Assembly (NCBI RefSeq): GCF_001421325.1
Contig: NZ_LMJY01000004.1
Location: forward strand, 43,977-107,976
Reading direction: 5' to 3'
DNA from: Novosphingobium sp. Leaf2
GTDB taxonomy: Bacteria > Pseudomonadota > Alphaproteobacteria > Sphingomonadales > Sphingomonadaceae
Length of the DNA: 64,000 bases
Both the position numbers and the translations under genes were made by a program. The notes beneath the pieces are model-generated. The model searched no databases, was not told the origin of the DNA, and saw nothing but the letters and a program-made list of their open reading frames with translations. Below, in pieces: positions 40,568 to 49,342 of the stretch; within the stretch, counting starts at the first letter, position 1, and every line of letters begins with the position of its first letter.

Positions 40568-41905
40568 TCAGGCCGGCAGGGTCACGACGATCCGCAAGCC
40601 CGGCTCGGCGTTTTCAAGCCTCAGGCTACCATGATGCAGCCGGGCGATGGCATCCGCCAACGGCAGACCCAGTCCATGCCCTGCGGTTTCGCCGGAGCGG
40701 CCGGCCCTGCCGAACCGCCGCATCACCACCGCTCGCTGGTCTGCCGGGATGCCCGGGCCATCGTCGGTGATGGTGAGTTTCACCGCATGGTCATCACGGG
40801 CCACGGCGATGCGGATCGCGGTTCCTTCCGGCGTGTGGCGAACTGCATTCTCGGTCAGGTTTGCCACCAGCTGGAGCAGGAGTTGCCTGTCGCCATGCAG
40901 CGGAGCATCGGCGCGCGCAAGCGCGATGGACTGCCAGCGCTCGTCCGCCAGCGGCTGCACCATCTCCACCACTTCTGCCACCAGTTCGGACACATCGAGC
41001 GGCGCGAAGCCCGACCGGCGCGAGCCACTGTCGATCTCGGCAATGCGCAGCATGGCGGAAAACATCGCCAGCAGTTCATCTGCCTGCTCGCGCGCCACCT
41101 GCAGCCGGGCGTGAACAGGCTCGGCCTCGGCATCAAGCTCCAGCACGGCCAGCGCATTGCGCAGCCGCGCCAGGGGCGTGCGCATCTCGTGCGCGATATC
41201 GTTGGAAACATTGCGCACTTCGCCAACCAGCACGCCGATGCGATCCAGCATGCGGTTGAAGGCTGCGGCTTGCTGGTCAAACTCTCCACCATCGCCGGAC
41301 ACCGGCACGCGGCGGGACAAATCGCCTTCGATGATGGATTCGGCGGTTTGCCGCACCTGCGCAATTCTCCTGCCCACCAAGCTGCGAAACGTGAGCAGTC
41401 CGGCAAGAACGACAAGGATGATCGCACCGAAGCCGGCGATGTAAATCAACCGGCGGGCCGAAACGTAATCGTCGAAAGGCTCGGTTTCCGCGAATACCGC
41501 AAGCCTCATGCCGCGGGAAATCGGACGCATGAACACGCGCCCCGCGCTCAACCCCTCGATGCTGTCGGCCTTGTCGAGCGACGAGAATCCGACCGGTATC
41601 GCGCGCGAGAGGCGGGTGTTGCCGGCAATCGCACGCCCCTGCCCGTCCGTCAGCAGAATGCCTAGGTCAGCGGTATCGCGGCGTCCCGTCAGTTCCTGAA
41701 TGCGACGGCGCAGGTCTTCGCGGCTGACGGCGGCGTCCTTCGGCGCGATCTCGTAACTTTCCAGCGCGATGCGGCGATCCACGAGCTGGTTGATGGCCGT
41801 GCGCGCGGCGTGGAAGGTGCCGAACCCCGCGATCGTCGTCACGGCCAAAAACAGCACCAGGAAGGTGACCGTCAGGCCATGCAGGGATCGCGGCAGCAGC
41901 TTCAT
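40568..41905 (-). CDS. Sensor histidine kinase
   Basis: A 445-residue membrane kinase. TM1 lies at ~11-30, a periplasmic sensor of ~120 residues follows, TM2 at ~155-174, then a HAMP segment. The HisKA phospho-acceptor is H239 in D-I-A-H-E-M-R-T-P-L, and the ATPase boxes are N-L-T-E-N-A-V-R-H-T-P-E-G (N box), D-D-G-P-G-I-P (G1) and G-H-G-L-G-L-P (G2). Its start overlaps the response regulator stop by ATGA, so it is made with its partner. The signal is unknown. The nearest possible target is the TonB receptor on the left, but proximity alone does not prove it. Confidence 0.93.
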   Translation of the reverse strand: MKLLPRSLHGLTVTFLVLFLAVTTIAGFGTFHAARTAINQLVDRRIALESYEIAPKDAAVSREDLRRRIQELTGRRDTADLGILLTDGQGRAIAGNTRLSRAIPVGFSSLDKADSIEGLSAGRVFMRPISRGMRLAVFAETEPFDDYVSARRLIYIAGFGAIILVVLAGLLTFRSLVGRRIAQVRQTAESIIEGDLSRRVPVSGDGGEFDQQAAAFNRMLDRIGVLVGEVRNVSNDIAHEMRTPLARLRNALAVLELDAEAEPVHARLQVAREQADELLAMFSAMLRIAEIDSGSRRSGFAPLDVSELVAEVVEMVQPLADERWQSIALARADAPLHGDRQLLLQLVANLTENAVRHTPEGTAIRIAVARDDHAVKLTITDDGPGIPADQRAVVMRRFGRAGRSGETAGHGLGLPLADAIARLHHGSLRLENAEPGLRIVVTLPA

Positions 41906-42579
41906 GCCCGCAGCACATATCCTATTCCGCGAACCGTACTGATCGGATCGTCACCATACTGGACCAACTTCAGCCGCAACTGGCGGATATGCGCATCGAC
42001 GATGTTGGTCGTCGTCACAAAGTCCGCACCCCATACCCGCTCGATCAGCATGGCCCGCGTCAGAACCGCGCCTGCTTCGCGCGCCAATTCCAGCAGCAGT
42101 TTGAATTCGGTGGGCGACAGCGACAAGGGCTGGCCATCGCGCCACGCCATCACCCGCGTGGGGCTTACCACGATGTCGCCGGCGGCAATGGTGTTCGCTG
42201 GCTTTCCGCCTGCCTTGCGGGCACGCATCAGGGCCTGCAGCCGTGCGTTCAGTTCCAGCGGATCGACCGGTTTGACCACGTAATCGTCAGCGCCGGTTTC
42301 AAGGCCCTGTACTTTGTCGAAAGTATGGCTGAGCGCGGTGAGCATCAGCACCGGCAGGTCCATGCCGTCCGCCCGCAACTGGCGCAGCGCTTCCACACCG
42401 TCCATGCCGGGCAACATCCAGTCCAGGATCACGATGTCGAACGCATGCCGGCTCACCAGCGCCAGCGCCGCCGCGCCATCGCCTGCCGCCTGAACCGTGT
42501 GTCCGAACCCGGTCAACTGGTCAAAAAGTTGGCGTTGAAGATGCGGGTCATCTTCCACCAGAAGAACGTCCAGGCTCAT
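41902..42579 (-). CDS. OmpR-family response regulator
   Basis: A 225-residue two-domain regulator. The receiver has the acidic pair E9/D10-D11, the phospho-acceptor D53 in I-V-I-L-D-W-M-L-P-G, and K in the V-V-K-P loop. The C-terminal winged helix (about 128-225) includes L-S-P-T-E-F-K-L-L-L-E-L and V-D-A-H-I-R-Q-L-R-L-K-L, typical of OmpR/PhoB DNA binding. It is first in a two-gene operon with the kinase. Confidence 0.94.
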   Translation of the reverse strand: MSLDVLLVEDDPHLQRQLFDQLTGFGHTVQAAGDGAAALALVSRHAFDIVILDWMLPGMDGVEALRQLRADGMDLPVLMLTALSHTFDKVQGLETGADDYVVKPVDPLELNARLQALMRARKAGGKPANTIAAGDIVVSPTRVMAWRDGQPLSLSPTEFKLLLELAREAGAVLTRAMLIERVWGADFVTTTNIVDAHIRQLRLKLVQYGDDPISTVRGIGYVLRA

Positions 42580-42663
42580 GGTCGTGCGTGCATCTCTGTC
42601 ATGGCTGCCGATGGTCTATATGGCGTTGCGGCCTGAACACGAAGCACCGATTGGCGCGGGCAT

Positions 42664-43857
42664 TCAAACCTCCATCGCATAGCGCCGACAATGCTCCAGA
42701 TAGCCGCTCTCATGACAGCCGGCCAGCCACACGATGCTCTCCCACAGCCAGGACGGCGCATCGATGGTATAATGCCGATCAGCGCCCAGCTGGCGCAGCC
42801 ACGCCGCGCGCGTGGCTTCATCCATCTGCCGGGCGTGCGCCTTGCCGACGACGAACGCCAGGTAGCGAGCCGCGCGCGCCGCCTGCTTTTCGCTGAACTG
42901 ATCGACCTCCAGCTTCAAGTCGCGCGGGGTCAGTTCGCGAATGAACATCGCATGGCCAATCATGTGCACCGGCACGATCCTTTGTCCCAGATGCGGCGAC
43001 ATCGCCCGCGCGGCGGCCACCACGCGCTGCGCATTGTCGCCCGGCATCGCCAGAGGGTCTGTCGTGGGGGCGATCGGTGCGATCGCTTCCTTCACGTCCA
43101 TCAAGGCGTAACGGGGCGCGTCGGCGTCATTGCGGATTTCCAGCAGAACTGCATAGCGCAGCAGGCCCAGCGAGCTGCACCCCTTCATCCAGTAGGCCGC
43201 GTCGATCATCCGCAAGGATCGATCGCCCGCGTTGCGATCGAATGCCAGCACCTGGTCGATCACTGCGGGGTCGGCAAACATCGCGCCGAGGGCATCGCGT
43301 TCGTCCTCGTCGATTACCCAGAACTTGCGGCCAAGCGGAATGGTCGGCGTTTCATCACCCAGACGCTCCCGCGCCAGATGGCGCCAGCGCCGCGCCCAGG
43401 CTTTGCGGCGCACGCTGCGCACCGCGCTGGGCTCCGAGCCGGGATCGCCATCTTCAGGATCCATCATGGCGGCGGCATAGCCATCCATCATCTCTTCCAT
43501 CATGCGGGCGGTCGCCACGCCGGGCAGGTCCGAGCCGCGCGCCGCCGTTGCCAGCGACAGGCCCAGCCGCACGAGATCGTGCGCCGGGTTGCCGATCACC
43601 GCCTGATCCAGGTCGCGAATCTGGATGTCGACTTCGCCGTCGCCATCCGCGATCGGCCCCAGATTGCCGAGATGGCAGTCCCCGCATATCCACACCGGCG
43701 GCCCTTGCGGAAAATCCGCAGCCGCTGGGGATAGGGCTAGCCACTCATAGAACTTTACGGTGCTGCCGCGCACATAGGCGTGGGCGGAACGGGCCATCTT
43801 GAGCCTGCGGGCGGCATCGAGAACGGGAAGTCGGTCGGCAGGGGAAGCGCCCGGCAT
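42664..43857 (-). CDS. DUF2252 family protein
   Basis: A 397-residue protein matching the DUF2252 pattern: M-A-R-S-A-H-A-Y-V-R-G-S-T-V-K-F-Y-E-W near the start, I-C-G-D-C-H-L-G-N-L-G and I-Q-I-R-D-L-D-Q in the kinase-like core (G-D-x-H-x-x-N resembles the catalytic loop of aminoglycoside-phosphotransferase folds). The biochemical role of the family is unsettled. The start at 43857 removes a Cys-rich leader that is probably untranslated. It is a single gene; the rightward neighbour is divergent. Confidence 0.84.
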   Translation of the reverse strand: MPGASPADRLPVLDAARRLKMARSAHAYVRGSTVKFYEWLALSPAAADFPQGPPVWICGDCHLGNLGPIADGDGEVDIQIRDLDQAVIGNPAHDLVRLGLSLATAARGSDLPGVATARMMEEMMDGYAAAMMDPEDGDPGSEPSAVRSVRRKAWARRWRHLARERLGDETPTIPLGRKFWVIDEDERDALGAMFADPAVIDQVLAFDRNAGDRSLRMIDAAYWMKGCSSLGLLRYAVLLEIRNDADAPRYALMDVKEAIAPIAPTTDPLAMPGDNAQRVVAAARAMSPHLGQRIVPVHMIGHAMFIRELTPRDLKLEVDQFSEKQAARAARYLAFVVGKAHARQMDEATRAAWLRQLGADRHYTIDAPSWLWESIVWLAGCHESGYLEHCRRYAMEV

Positions 43858-44098
43858 ATTTTCTTGAAACCTTGCTGGAGAGAGCACGGCAAACGCGCTC
43901 CACCAACATTTGTGACAAAACTTTGCGCAAAAATAAGTGCTCTGAATGGGCAATATCGCGCAAGCCATTCAAAAGCGGTGCAAATCGGTAAATCAGCGGT
44001 TCCAGCAGCGGTTCGGAGCCCCAGAAGACGGGGAACGATCCCCTCATCACGCCGTTTGCTTGGTCGCGGTATTCCTAAACAGATCGAAAGCAGGCCCG

Positions 44099-44332
44099 AT
44101 GACAGACCCCACCCAGCGCCCCACCGACAAATCGGCGCCGACCGACGAACATGTCGATGAGGAACTGAACCCGGGCCAGAATACGCAGGCTACCGGCGGC
44201 GCTGGTGCGAATCCGAACCCAACCCATCTTGAAATCGAAAAGCGCATGCCGCTGGGCCGCAAGGACCACGTACAGGCGGGCACCGCGCGTGATCCCAAGC
44301 ATCTGCCGGAAGGCACCGGCCAAAACCAGTGA
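44099..44332 (+). CDS. Small hydrophilic hypothetical protein
   Basis: A 77-residue protein rich in Thr, Pro, Asn, Glu and His, without hydrophobic segments or cysteines (for example H-V-D-E-E-L-N-P-G-Q-N, G-A-N-P-N-P-T-H, D-P-K-H-L-P-E-G). It is likely disordered. An extended reading from 43946 exists but looks non-coding. It lies 22 bp before the Crp/Fnr gene, perhaps in one transcript. No recognised domain. Confidence 0.5.
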   Translation: MTDPTQRPTDKSAPTDEHVDEELNPGQNTQATGGAGANPNPTHLEIEKRMPLGRKDHVQAGTARDPKHLPEGTGQNQ

Positions 44333-44354
44333 AACGACATAGCGGGCGGGTACG

Positions 44355-45119
44355 ATGAACCTTCACGTTCCCCATCTTATGGTGGGCACCGACATCCAGA
44401 TTGAACGGCACTTTCTCAGGCTGCGCGCAAGGGGCGATGTATCTGCCGAAGAGGAGCAGGCGATCCGATCGGCGATCGGGGAGATTCGCGAGTATCCGGC
44501 GCAGCATGTCGTCATCCCCGCCTATGTCGAGCAAGGCTACAGCACGCTCCTGCTTGAAGGTATCATGTGCCGGTATAAGGACTTGCGGGATGGCCAGCGC
44601 CAGGTCACCGAACTGCACGTGTCAGGCGATTTCGTGGACCTGCACAGCTTCACCCTGAAATATCTCGATCACGATGTGATGACCTTGAGCCCGTGCCGCG
44701 TGGCGCGGGTGCCGCATGAAAACCTGCGCCGCATCACCGAGCAGCTTCCCAACCTGACGCGCCTGTACTGGTTCAGCACCAATCTTGATGCTGCCATTCA
44801 CCGTGAATGGGAAGTGTCCCTTGGCCGGCGAACCGGACGGGCCCGAGTGGCGATGCTGTTGTGCGAACTGCAGGCGCGCCTCAAGATCGTCGGCCTGGCA
44901 GACGACACCGGCTACGAACTGAGCCTGACGCAAACCGAAATCTCCGAATGCGTCGGCCTGACCAACGTTCACGTCAACCGTGTGCTGCGGGAACTGCGCC
45001 AGTCCGGCATTGTCGATCTGCGGGGCGGGCGCGTCGCCATCACCAATCTGGCGGCGTTGCGAGATGCCGCCGAGTTCGATCCGCGCTATCTCTACCTGGA
45101 CCACCGCCACGACCAATAA
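44355..45119 (+). CDS. Crp/Fnr family transcriptional regulator
   Basis: A 254-residue regulator with an N-terminal cyclic-nucleotide-binding-like beta-roll (from H-F-L-R-L-R-A-R-G-D to about residue 120). A C-terminal winged helix has the recognition helix L-S-L-T-Q-T-E-I-S-E-C-V-G-L-T-N-V-H-V-N-R-V-L. There is no N-terminal cysteine cluster as in oxygen-sensing Fnr, so it is of the CRP-like or redox-neutral sphingomonad type. It is convergent with glpK. The signal and targets are unknown. Confidence 0.88.
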   Translation: MNLHVPHLMVGTDIQIERHFLRLRARGDVSAEEEQAIRSAIGEIREYPAQHVVIPAYVEQGYSTLLLEGIMCRYKDLRDGQRQVTELHVSGDFVDLHSFTLKYLDHDVMTLSPCRVARVPHENLRRITEQLPNLTRLYWFSTNLDAAIHREWEVSLGRRTGRARVAMLLCELQARLKIVGLADDTGYELSLTQTEISECVGLTNVHVNRVLRELRQSGIVDLRGGRVAITNLAALRDAAEFDPRYLYLDHRHDQ

Positions 45120-45145
45120 GGCGCGCTATCGAATGCGCGCGCAAT

Positions 45146-46621
45146 TTAGCCCATGCCCTCGATAAGCCGGCGCACCCCATCCTGCCACAAGGCAATGCGT
45201 GTCGACCGCGCCCCGGCCCCGCTACCCGGCGTAAACCGGGTGAGTGCGCCGCCCATCGTCATCGCGCCTTCAAGCGATGCGTGAATGCCCACGCCCACCC
45301 CGGCCAGCATTGCCGCACCCAGTGCGGTCGTCTCGGTGTCAGCCGGGCGCTCGACCGTCAGGGCCAGGATGTCGGCGAGATCCTGCGCGATCCAGTCGTT
45401 GGCGCTCATGCCTCCGTCGATGCGCAGCGTCGTCCAGGCGGCGCCGTCGGCAGCGAAGGCGGCCTGCAGGTCGTGGCACTGGTGGGCAAGCGACTCCATC
45501 GCGGCGCGCACGATGTGAGCGCGGCTGGTGCCCTGGGTGAGCCCGGTGAGGACGCCGGTCGCATCGGGCTTCCAGTGCGGCGCGCCCAGCCCCGCCAGCG
45601 CGGGAACGAACAGGACGCCGCCATTGTCCGGCACCGCGCGCGCCAAGTCCGCGCTTTCGGCGGCGGTGCGGATGACGCCCAGTTCGTCACGTAGCCACTT
45701 GATGAGACTGCCCGCCACGAAGATCGAGCCTTCCAGCGCATACATGCGTTGCCCGTCCTGCTGGCACAGTACGGTGCCCAGCAAGCGGTGCGAAGATCGT
45801 GGCAACTTGGGCCCCATGTTGGTCAGGATGAACGCCCCGGTGCCGAAGGTCGCCTTGGTATCGCCGATGGCAAGGCAGTGCTGGCCGATCGTTGCGGCCT
45901 GCTGATCCCCGGCAAGGCCGCTGATCGGGATCGGCGCACCCAGCAGCGCGGCATCGCAGTGGCCGACAATCCCGGCGGTATCGACGACCCGTGGCAGCGC
46001 CGCGCGGGGCACGCCGAACAGGGCGAGCAGGTCTTCGTCCCAGTCCGGCCCGTCCAGCGCCAGCAACTGCGTGCGGCTAGCATTGCTGGCATCCGACACA
46101 TGCAGACCGCCGGTCAGGTTCCACACCAGCCAGCTTTCCACCGTGCCCAGCGCCAGCCGGTCCCCCAGCGCGCGCGCTTCGGGCACGTTGTCCAGGATCC
46201 AGCGCATCTTGGTACCGGAAAAATACGGGTCGATGACCAGCCCGGTCCGGGCCTGCAGCATTGCCTCATGCCCGGCCTGGCGCAACTGCGCGCACTGGGC
46301 GGCGGTGCGCCGATCCTGCCAGACGATCGCGCGGGTGATCGGCGCGCCGGTGCTGCGGTCCCACGCCACCACGGTTTCGCGCTGGTTGGTGATGCCCAGC
46401 GCCGCGATGCGATCCGCGCCGCCCACTTTGGCGATCACCGCGCGCGCGCAGGCCAGCGTCTTGTCCCAGATTTCCACGGCGTCATGCTCGACGTGGCCGG
46501 GCTCGGGATAATACTGCGTCAGTTCCGCCTGCGCGACGTGCAGGATCGCTCCGTCCGGCGCATAGACGATCGCGCGGGTGGACGTGGTCCCCTCGTCAAT
46601 GACCAGGATATGTTCGCCCAT
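45146..46621 (-). CDS. glpK: Glycerol kinase
   Basis: A 491-residue FGGY kinase: I-L-V-I-D-E-G-T-T-S-T-R-A-I-V opens it, followed by G-I-T-N-Q-R-E-T, T-K-A-T-F-G-T-G and I-R-I-D-G-G-M-S-A-N-D. It phosphorylates glycerol to sn-glycerol-3-phosphate. It overlaps the glpD stop by one base (TGATG), so synthesis is coupled. It is the last gene of the exporter-glpD-glpK operon that is divergent from an MFS gene of the sulfoquinovose locus. Glycerol freed from sulfoquinovosyl-glycerol is a plausible substrate source. Confidence 0.95.
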   Translation of the reverse strand: MGEHILVIDEGTTSTRAIVYAPDGAILHVAQAELTQYYPEPGHVEHDAVEIWDKTLACARAVIAKVGGADRIAALGITNQRETVVAWDRSTGAPITRAIVWQDRRTAAQCAQLRQAGHEAMLQARTGLVIDPYFSGTKMRWILDNVPEARALGDRLALGTVESWLVWNLTGGLHVSDASNASRTQLLALDGPDWDEDLLALFGVPRAALPRVVDTAGIVGHCDAALLGAPIPISGLAGDQQAATIGQHCLAIGDTKATFGTGAFILTNMGPKLPRSSHRLLGTVLCQQDGQRMYALEGSIFVAGSLIKWLRDELGVIRTAAESADLARAVPDNGGVLFVPALAGLGAPHWKPDATGVLTGLTQGTSRAHIVRAAMESLAHQCHDLQAAFAADGAAWTTLRIDGGMSANDWIAQDLADILALTVERPADTETTALGAAMLAGVGVGIHASLEGAMTMGGALTRFTPGSGAGARSTRIALWQDGVRRLIEGMG

Positions 46622-48105
46622 CACCGCGCCTCGCTCATGTATGCTTCCAGATGCGCCACCTGCCCAGCGTCCAGCCGCAGGCCCAGCTTGGTGCGGCGCC
46701 ACAGCACGTCTTGCGCGGTCGTGGCCCATTCGCGCGCCATCAGATAGTCCACTTCCGCAGACGTCAGGCCGTGGCCGAAGTCCGTCCCCAGCATGGCCGG
46801 ATCGCGTGCCTCGCCCAGCCAGGTGCGGGCCAGGGTGCCATACGCGCGGGCGATGCGGTCCACCGTGGCGGCAGCCAGGAAAGGATAGCTGCGAGCCAGA
46901 TCGGCCTTCAGATCCTCGATCCCGCGCATCGGGAAATCGCCACCGGGAAGCGGCGCATCGGCGGTCCAGTCCTTGCCGGTCAGAGCGGGGACGAGGCCTT
47001 CCAGTTTCTGCACCGCATCCTTGGCGAGATGCCGGTAGGTGGTGATCTTGCCGCCGAACACCGAAAGCAGCGGCGCGGCGCCCTGCGGGTCCAGGTCGAG
47101 ATCGAAGCTGTATCCGCGCGTCGCCGCCTCGGGCTTGCCCGAACCGTCGTCTATCAGCGGGCGCACGCCGGAATAGCTCCACACCACATCGGCGGGGGTG
47201 ATGGCCTTGGCGAAATAGGCATTGGACGCCTCGCACAAGTAGGCGATTTCCTCGGCGCTGGCCTTCACCTCGCTCAAGGCGCCTTCATGGTCGCGGTCGG
47301 TCGTGCCGATCAGGGTGAAGTCGTCCTGATAGGGGATGGCGAAGAAGATGCGCCCGTCCGGGATCTGGAAGAAATAGGCGTAGTCATGGTCGAACAGGCG
47401 CCTCACCACGATGTGTGAGCCGCGCACCAGCCGCATGCGCCGCGCGGTCGTCTCCCCGGCGCGGCCCAGCAGATCCAGCACCGCAGGACCGGCGGCGTTG
47501 ACCACCGCCTTCGTGCGAAAACGACTCGCGCCGCTGCGGATCGACCACTCTGCGCCCATCCGTTCCAGCCCATCCACCGGGGTGCGCGTCAGGATCGTCG
47601 CGCCCCGGTCCGCCGCGTCGCGGGCGTTGAGGACGACGAGGCGGGCATCGTCTACCCAGCCGTCAGAATAGACGAAGGCCGTACCAAAGCCGGCTTTCAG
47701 CGGCTTGCCCGCCGGATGCCGGTGCAGGTCGATGGACTCGGTGGCGGGCAACGCGCGGCGACCGCCGATGTGGTCGTACAGGAACAGGCCAAGGCGCAGC
47801 AGCCAGCGCGGGCGCAGGCCTTTCACGTGCGGCAGCACGAAGCGCATCGGCCAGATGATATGCGGGGCGATAGCCCACAGCCGCTCGCGCTCCGACAGCG
47901 CCTCACGCACGAGCGCGAACTCGTAATGCTCCAGGTAGCGCAGGCCGCCGTGGATCAGCTTGGTGGAGGCAGACGACGTGCCGCCGGCCAGGTCGCCCTG
48001 CTCCAGCAGCAGCACGCTGGCGCCGCGCCCGGCAGCGTCACGGGCGATGCCGCAGCCGTTCACGCCGCCGCCGATGATCGCGATATCGTACAGGGTTTCG
48101 CTCAT
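46621..48105 (-). CDS. glpD: Glycerol-3-phosphate dehydrogenase (aerobic, FAD)
   Basis: A 494-residue FAD enzyme: the dinucleotide-binding N-terminus I-A-I-I-G-G-G-V-N-G-C-G-I-A-R-D-A-A, then S-S-A-S-T-K-L-I-H-G-G-L-R-Y-L-E-H-Y and the C-terminal W-R-R-T-K-L-G-L motif are those of GlpD. It oxidises glycerol-3-phosphate to dihydroxyacetone phosphate and passes electrons to quinone. It is seven bases after the exporter gene and coupled to glpK, so the trio behaves as one operon. Confidence 0.95.
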   Translation of the reverse strand: MSETLYDIAIIGGGVNGCGIARDAAGRGASVLLLEQGDLAGGTSSASTKLIHGGLRYLEHYEFALVREALSERERLWAIAPHIIWPMRFVLPHVKGLRPRWLLRLGLFLYDHIGGRRALPATESIDLHRHPAGKPLKAGFGTAFVYSDGWVDDARLVVLNARDAADRGATILTRTPVDGLERMGAEWSIRSGASRFRTKAVVNAAGPAVLDLLGRAGETTARRMRLVRGSHIVVRRLFDHDYAYFFQIPDGRIFFAIPYQDDFTLIGTTDRDHEGALSEVKASAEEIAYLCEASNAYFAKAITPADVVWSYSGVRPLIDDGSGKPEAATRGYSFDLDLDPQGAAPLLSVFGGKITTYRHLAKDAVQKLEGLVPALTGKDWTADAPLPGGDFPMRGIEDLKADLARSYPFLAAATVDRIARAYGTLARTWLGEARDPAMLGTDFGHGLTSAEVDYLMAREWATTAQDVLWRRTKLGLRLDAGQVAHLEAYMSEAR

Positions 48106-48112
48106 AGGTCTC

Positions 48113-49180
48113 TCACAGGATCATCATGCTGAACGCCAGAGACACCAGCAGGGATGCCAGCGTTGCGGCAACGACCGGCATCGCTGACCGCCAGCCCATC
48201 TGCATCACCAGGTCCAGACGCGAGCGCATGGCCGTGGCCGTGACCGCCAGCAGCAGCAGCGCCTTGGACAACGTCAGCGTGGCATGGGCCACCACGTGCG
48301 GCACCGTGACCAGCGAATTGACCACGACGACGGCCAGGAACAGCGTAATGAACCAGGGCATCGCCAGCTTCCTGATCCAGTGCCGCCCGGCCGCCTCCTC
48401 ATCCGACACCACGAGAGAAACGATCGCCACCACCGGCGCCAACAGCGCCACGCGGGAAAGCTTGACGATAGTGGCATAGCTGCCGGCAACGTCGGAATAG
48501 GCATAGCCGCCGCCGATCGCCTGCGCGACATCGTGGATCGAAGCGCCGATCAGGAAGCCCGCCTGCCGGTCGTCAAGATGGAGCAGGCCGGCCAGCGGCG
48601 GATAGAACGACATCGCCAGCGCCGAGGCCAGCGAGATCACCACCAGCGTCAGCGCGAACTGCGCCTGGCTGACCCGCTTTGGCCCCAGCACGCCGAACAG
48701 CGCCAGCGCCGCCGAAGCGCCGCAGATCGCGGTCGCGCCGCCTGCCAGCAGGCCGATCGCGGTGGAGGCGCCATTCAGCCGCGCCACCAGCAGCGCCGTG
48801 CCCATTGCAGCGGCCATCACCGTCAGCAGCGCCAGGAACGGCACCGGGCCAAGATCACCGATCTGCGCGATGGTCACTTGCGTGCCCAGCACCACGATGC
48901 CCCAGCGCAGGCACGCCTTGGAGACGAAATCGAGGCCCGGATGCGTGCGCGCCTCGCTAGTGACGAAGTTCAGCGACAGGCCGATCAGCAGGCCCATCAG
49001 GATGATCGGCGCGCCGTAATGCTCGGAAAGCCACGCGGCGGCGATGCTGGCGATGCCGCAGATGGCAAGGCCTGGCCACAGCAGCTTCCACGCGTCCAGC
49101 CGCCGGCGCGGCGCGGACGCGGCGCTGTGATGGGCCAGGAACATCTCACCATAAAGGTCGCCGGCGTGATCTGTGCTCAC
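48113..49180 (-). CDS. YeiH/UPF0324-family putative sulfate/sulfite exporter
   Basis: A 355-residue membrane protein with about ten hydrophobic helices. The family motifs G-A-P-I-I-L-M-G-L-L-I-G, G-A-T-A-I-C-G-A-S-A-A-L-A and G-A-S-I-H-D-V-A-Q-A-I-G-G-G are all visible. The family is annotated as putative sulfate exporters; experimental proof is thin. GTG at 49180 follows GGGAG; an ATG at 49144 would also work. It leads the operon with glpD and glpK. Next to a sulfonate-degrading locus an anion exporter makes sense as an outlet for sulfite or sulfate, which is inference. Confidence 0.85.
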   Translation of the reverse strand: MSTDHAGDLYGEMFLAHHSAASAPRRRLDAWKLLWPGLAICGIASIAAAWLSEHYGAPIILMGLLIGLSLNFVTSEARTHPGLDFVSKACLRWGIVVLGTQVTIAQIGDLGPVPFLALLTVMAAAMGTALLVARLNGASTAIGLLAGGATAICGASAALALFGVLGPKRVSQAQFALTLVVISLASALAMSFYPPLAGLLHLDDRQAGFLIGASIHDVAQAIGGGYAYSDVAGSYATIVKLSRVALLAPVVAIVSLVVSDEEAAGRHWIRKLAMPWFITLFLAVVVVNSLVTVPHVVAHATLTLSKALLLLAVTATAMRSRLDLVMQMGWRSAMPVVAATLASLLVSLAFSMMIL

Positions 49181-49228
49181 CTGTGCTCGTCTCCCGACTG
49201 CATCCTTCGCGATGAAGATGCTTGCTGT

Positions 49229-49248
49229 CTGTCCTGCGGTGTCATATC
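49229..49248. promoter_or_regulatory. Candidate LacI operator, copy A
   Basis: CTGTCCTGCGGTGTCATATC differs at only two positions from the element at 53510-53529. It lies in the 162-bp region between the exporter-glp operon (left) and the MFS gene (right). The 13-base core GCGGTGTCATATC is identical in both copies. Confidence 0.6.
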
Positions 49249-49342
49249 GACCTGTATGGCCATGCGCACAGCGGAGCAAGCGCTTTGCGCGCGCGGGTCC
49301 ATGAATTGTCGCCAATGAAGCGGCGGGCTATGGGAGAGCCGA

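Noticed and set aside
45146..47236. A 696-codon reading that would fuse part of glpD to glpK
   Set aside because: The extra N-terminal part is glpD in another frame. The glycerol kinase starts at 46621 with its own family N-terminus.
49222..49250. TTGCTG and TATCGA at 17-bp spacing as a sigma-70 promoter
   Set aside because: The sister element at 53510 has no matching -35 box, so the shared bases are better explained as a regulator site. A promoter nearby is likely but not placed.
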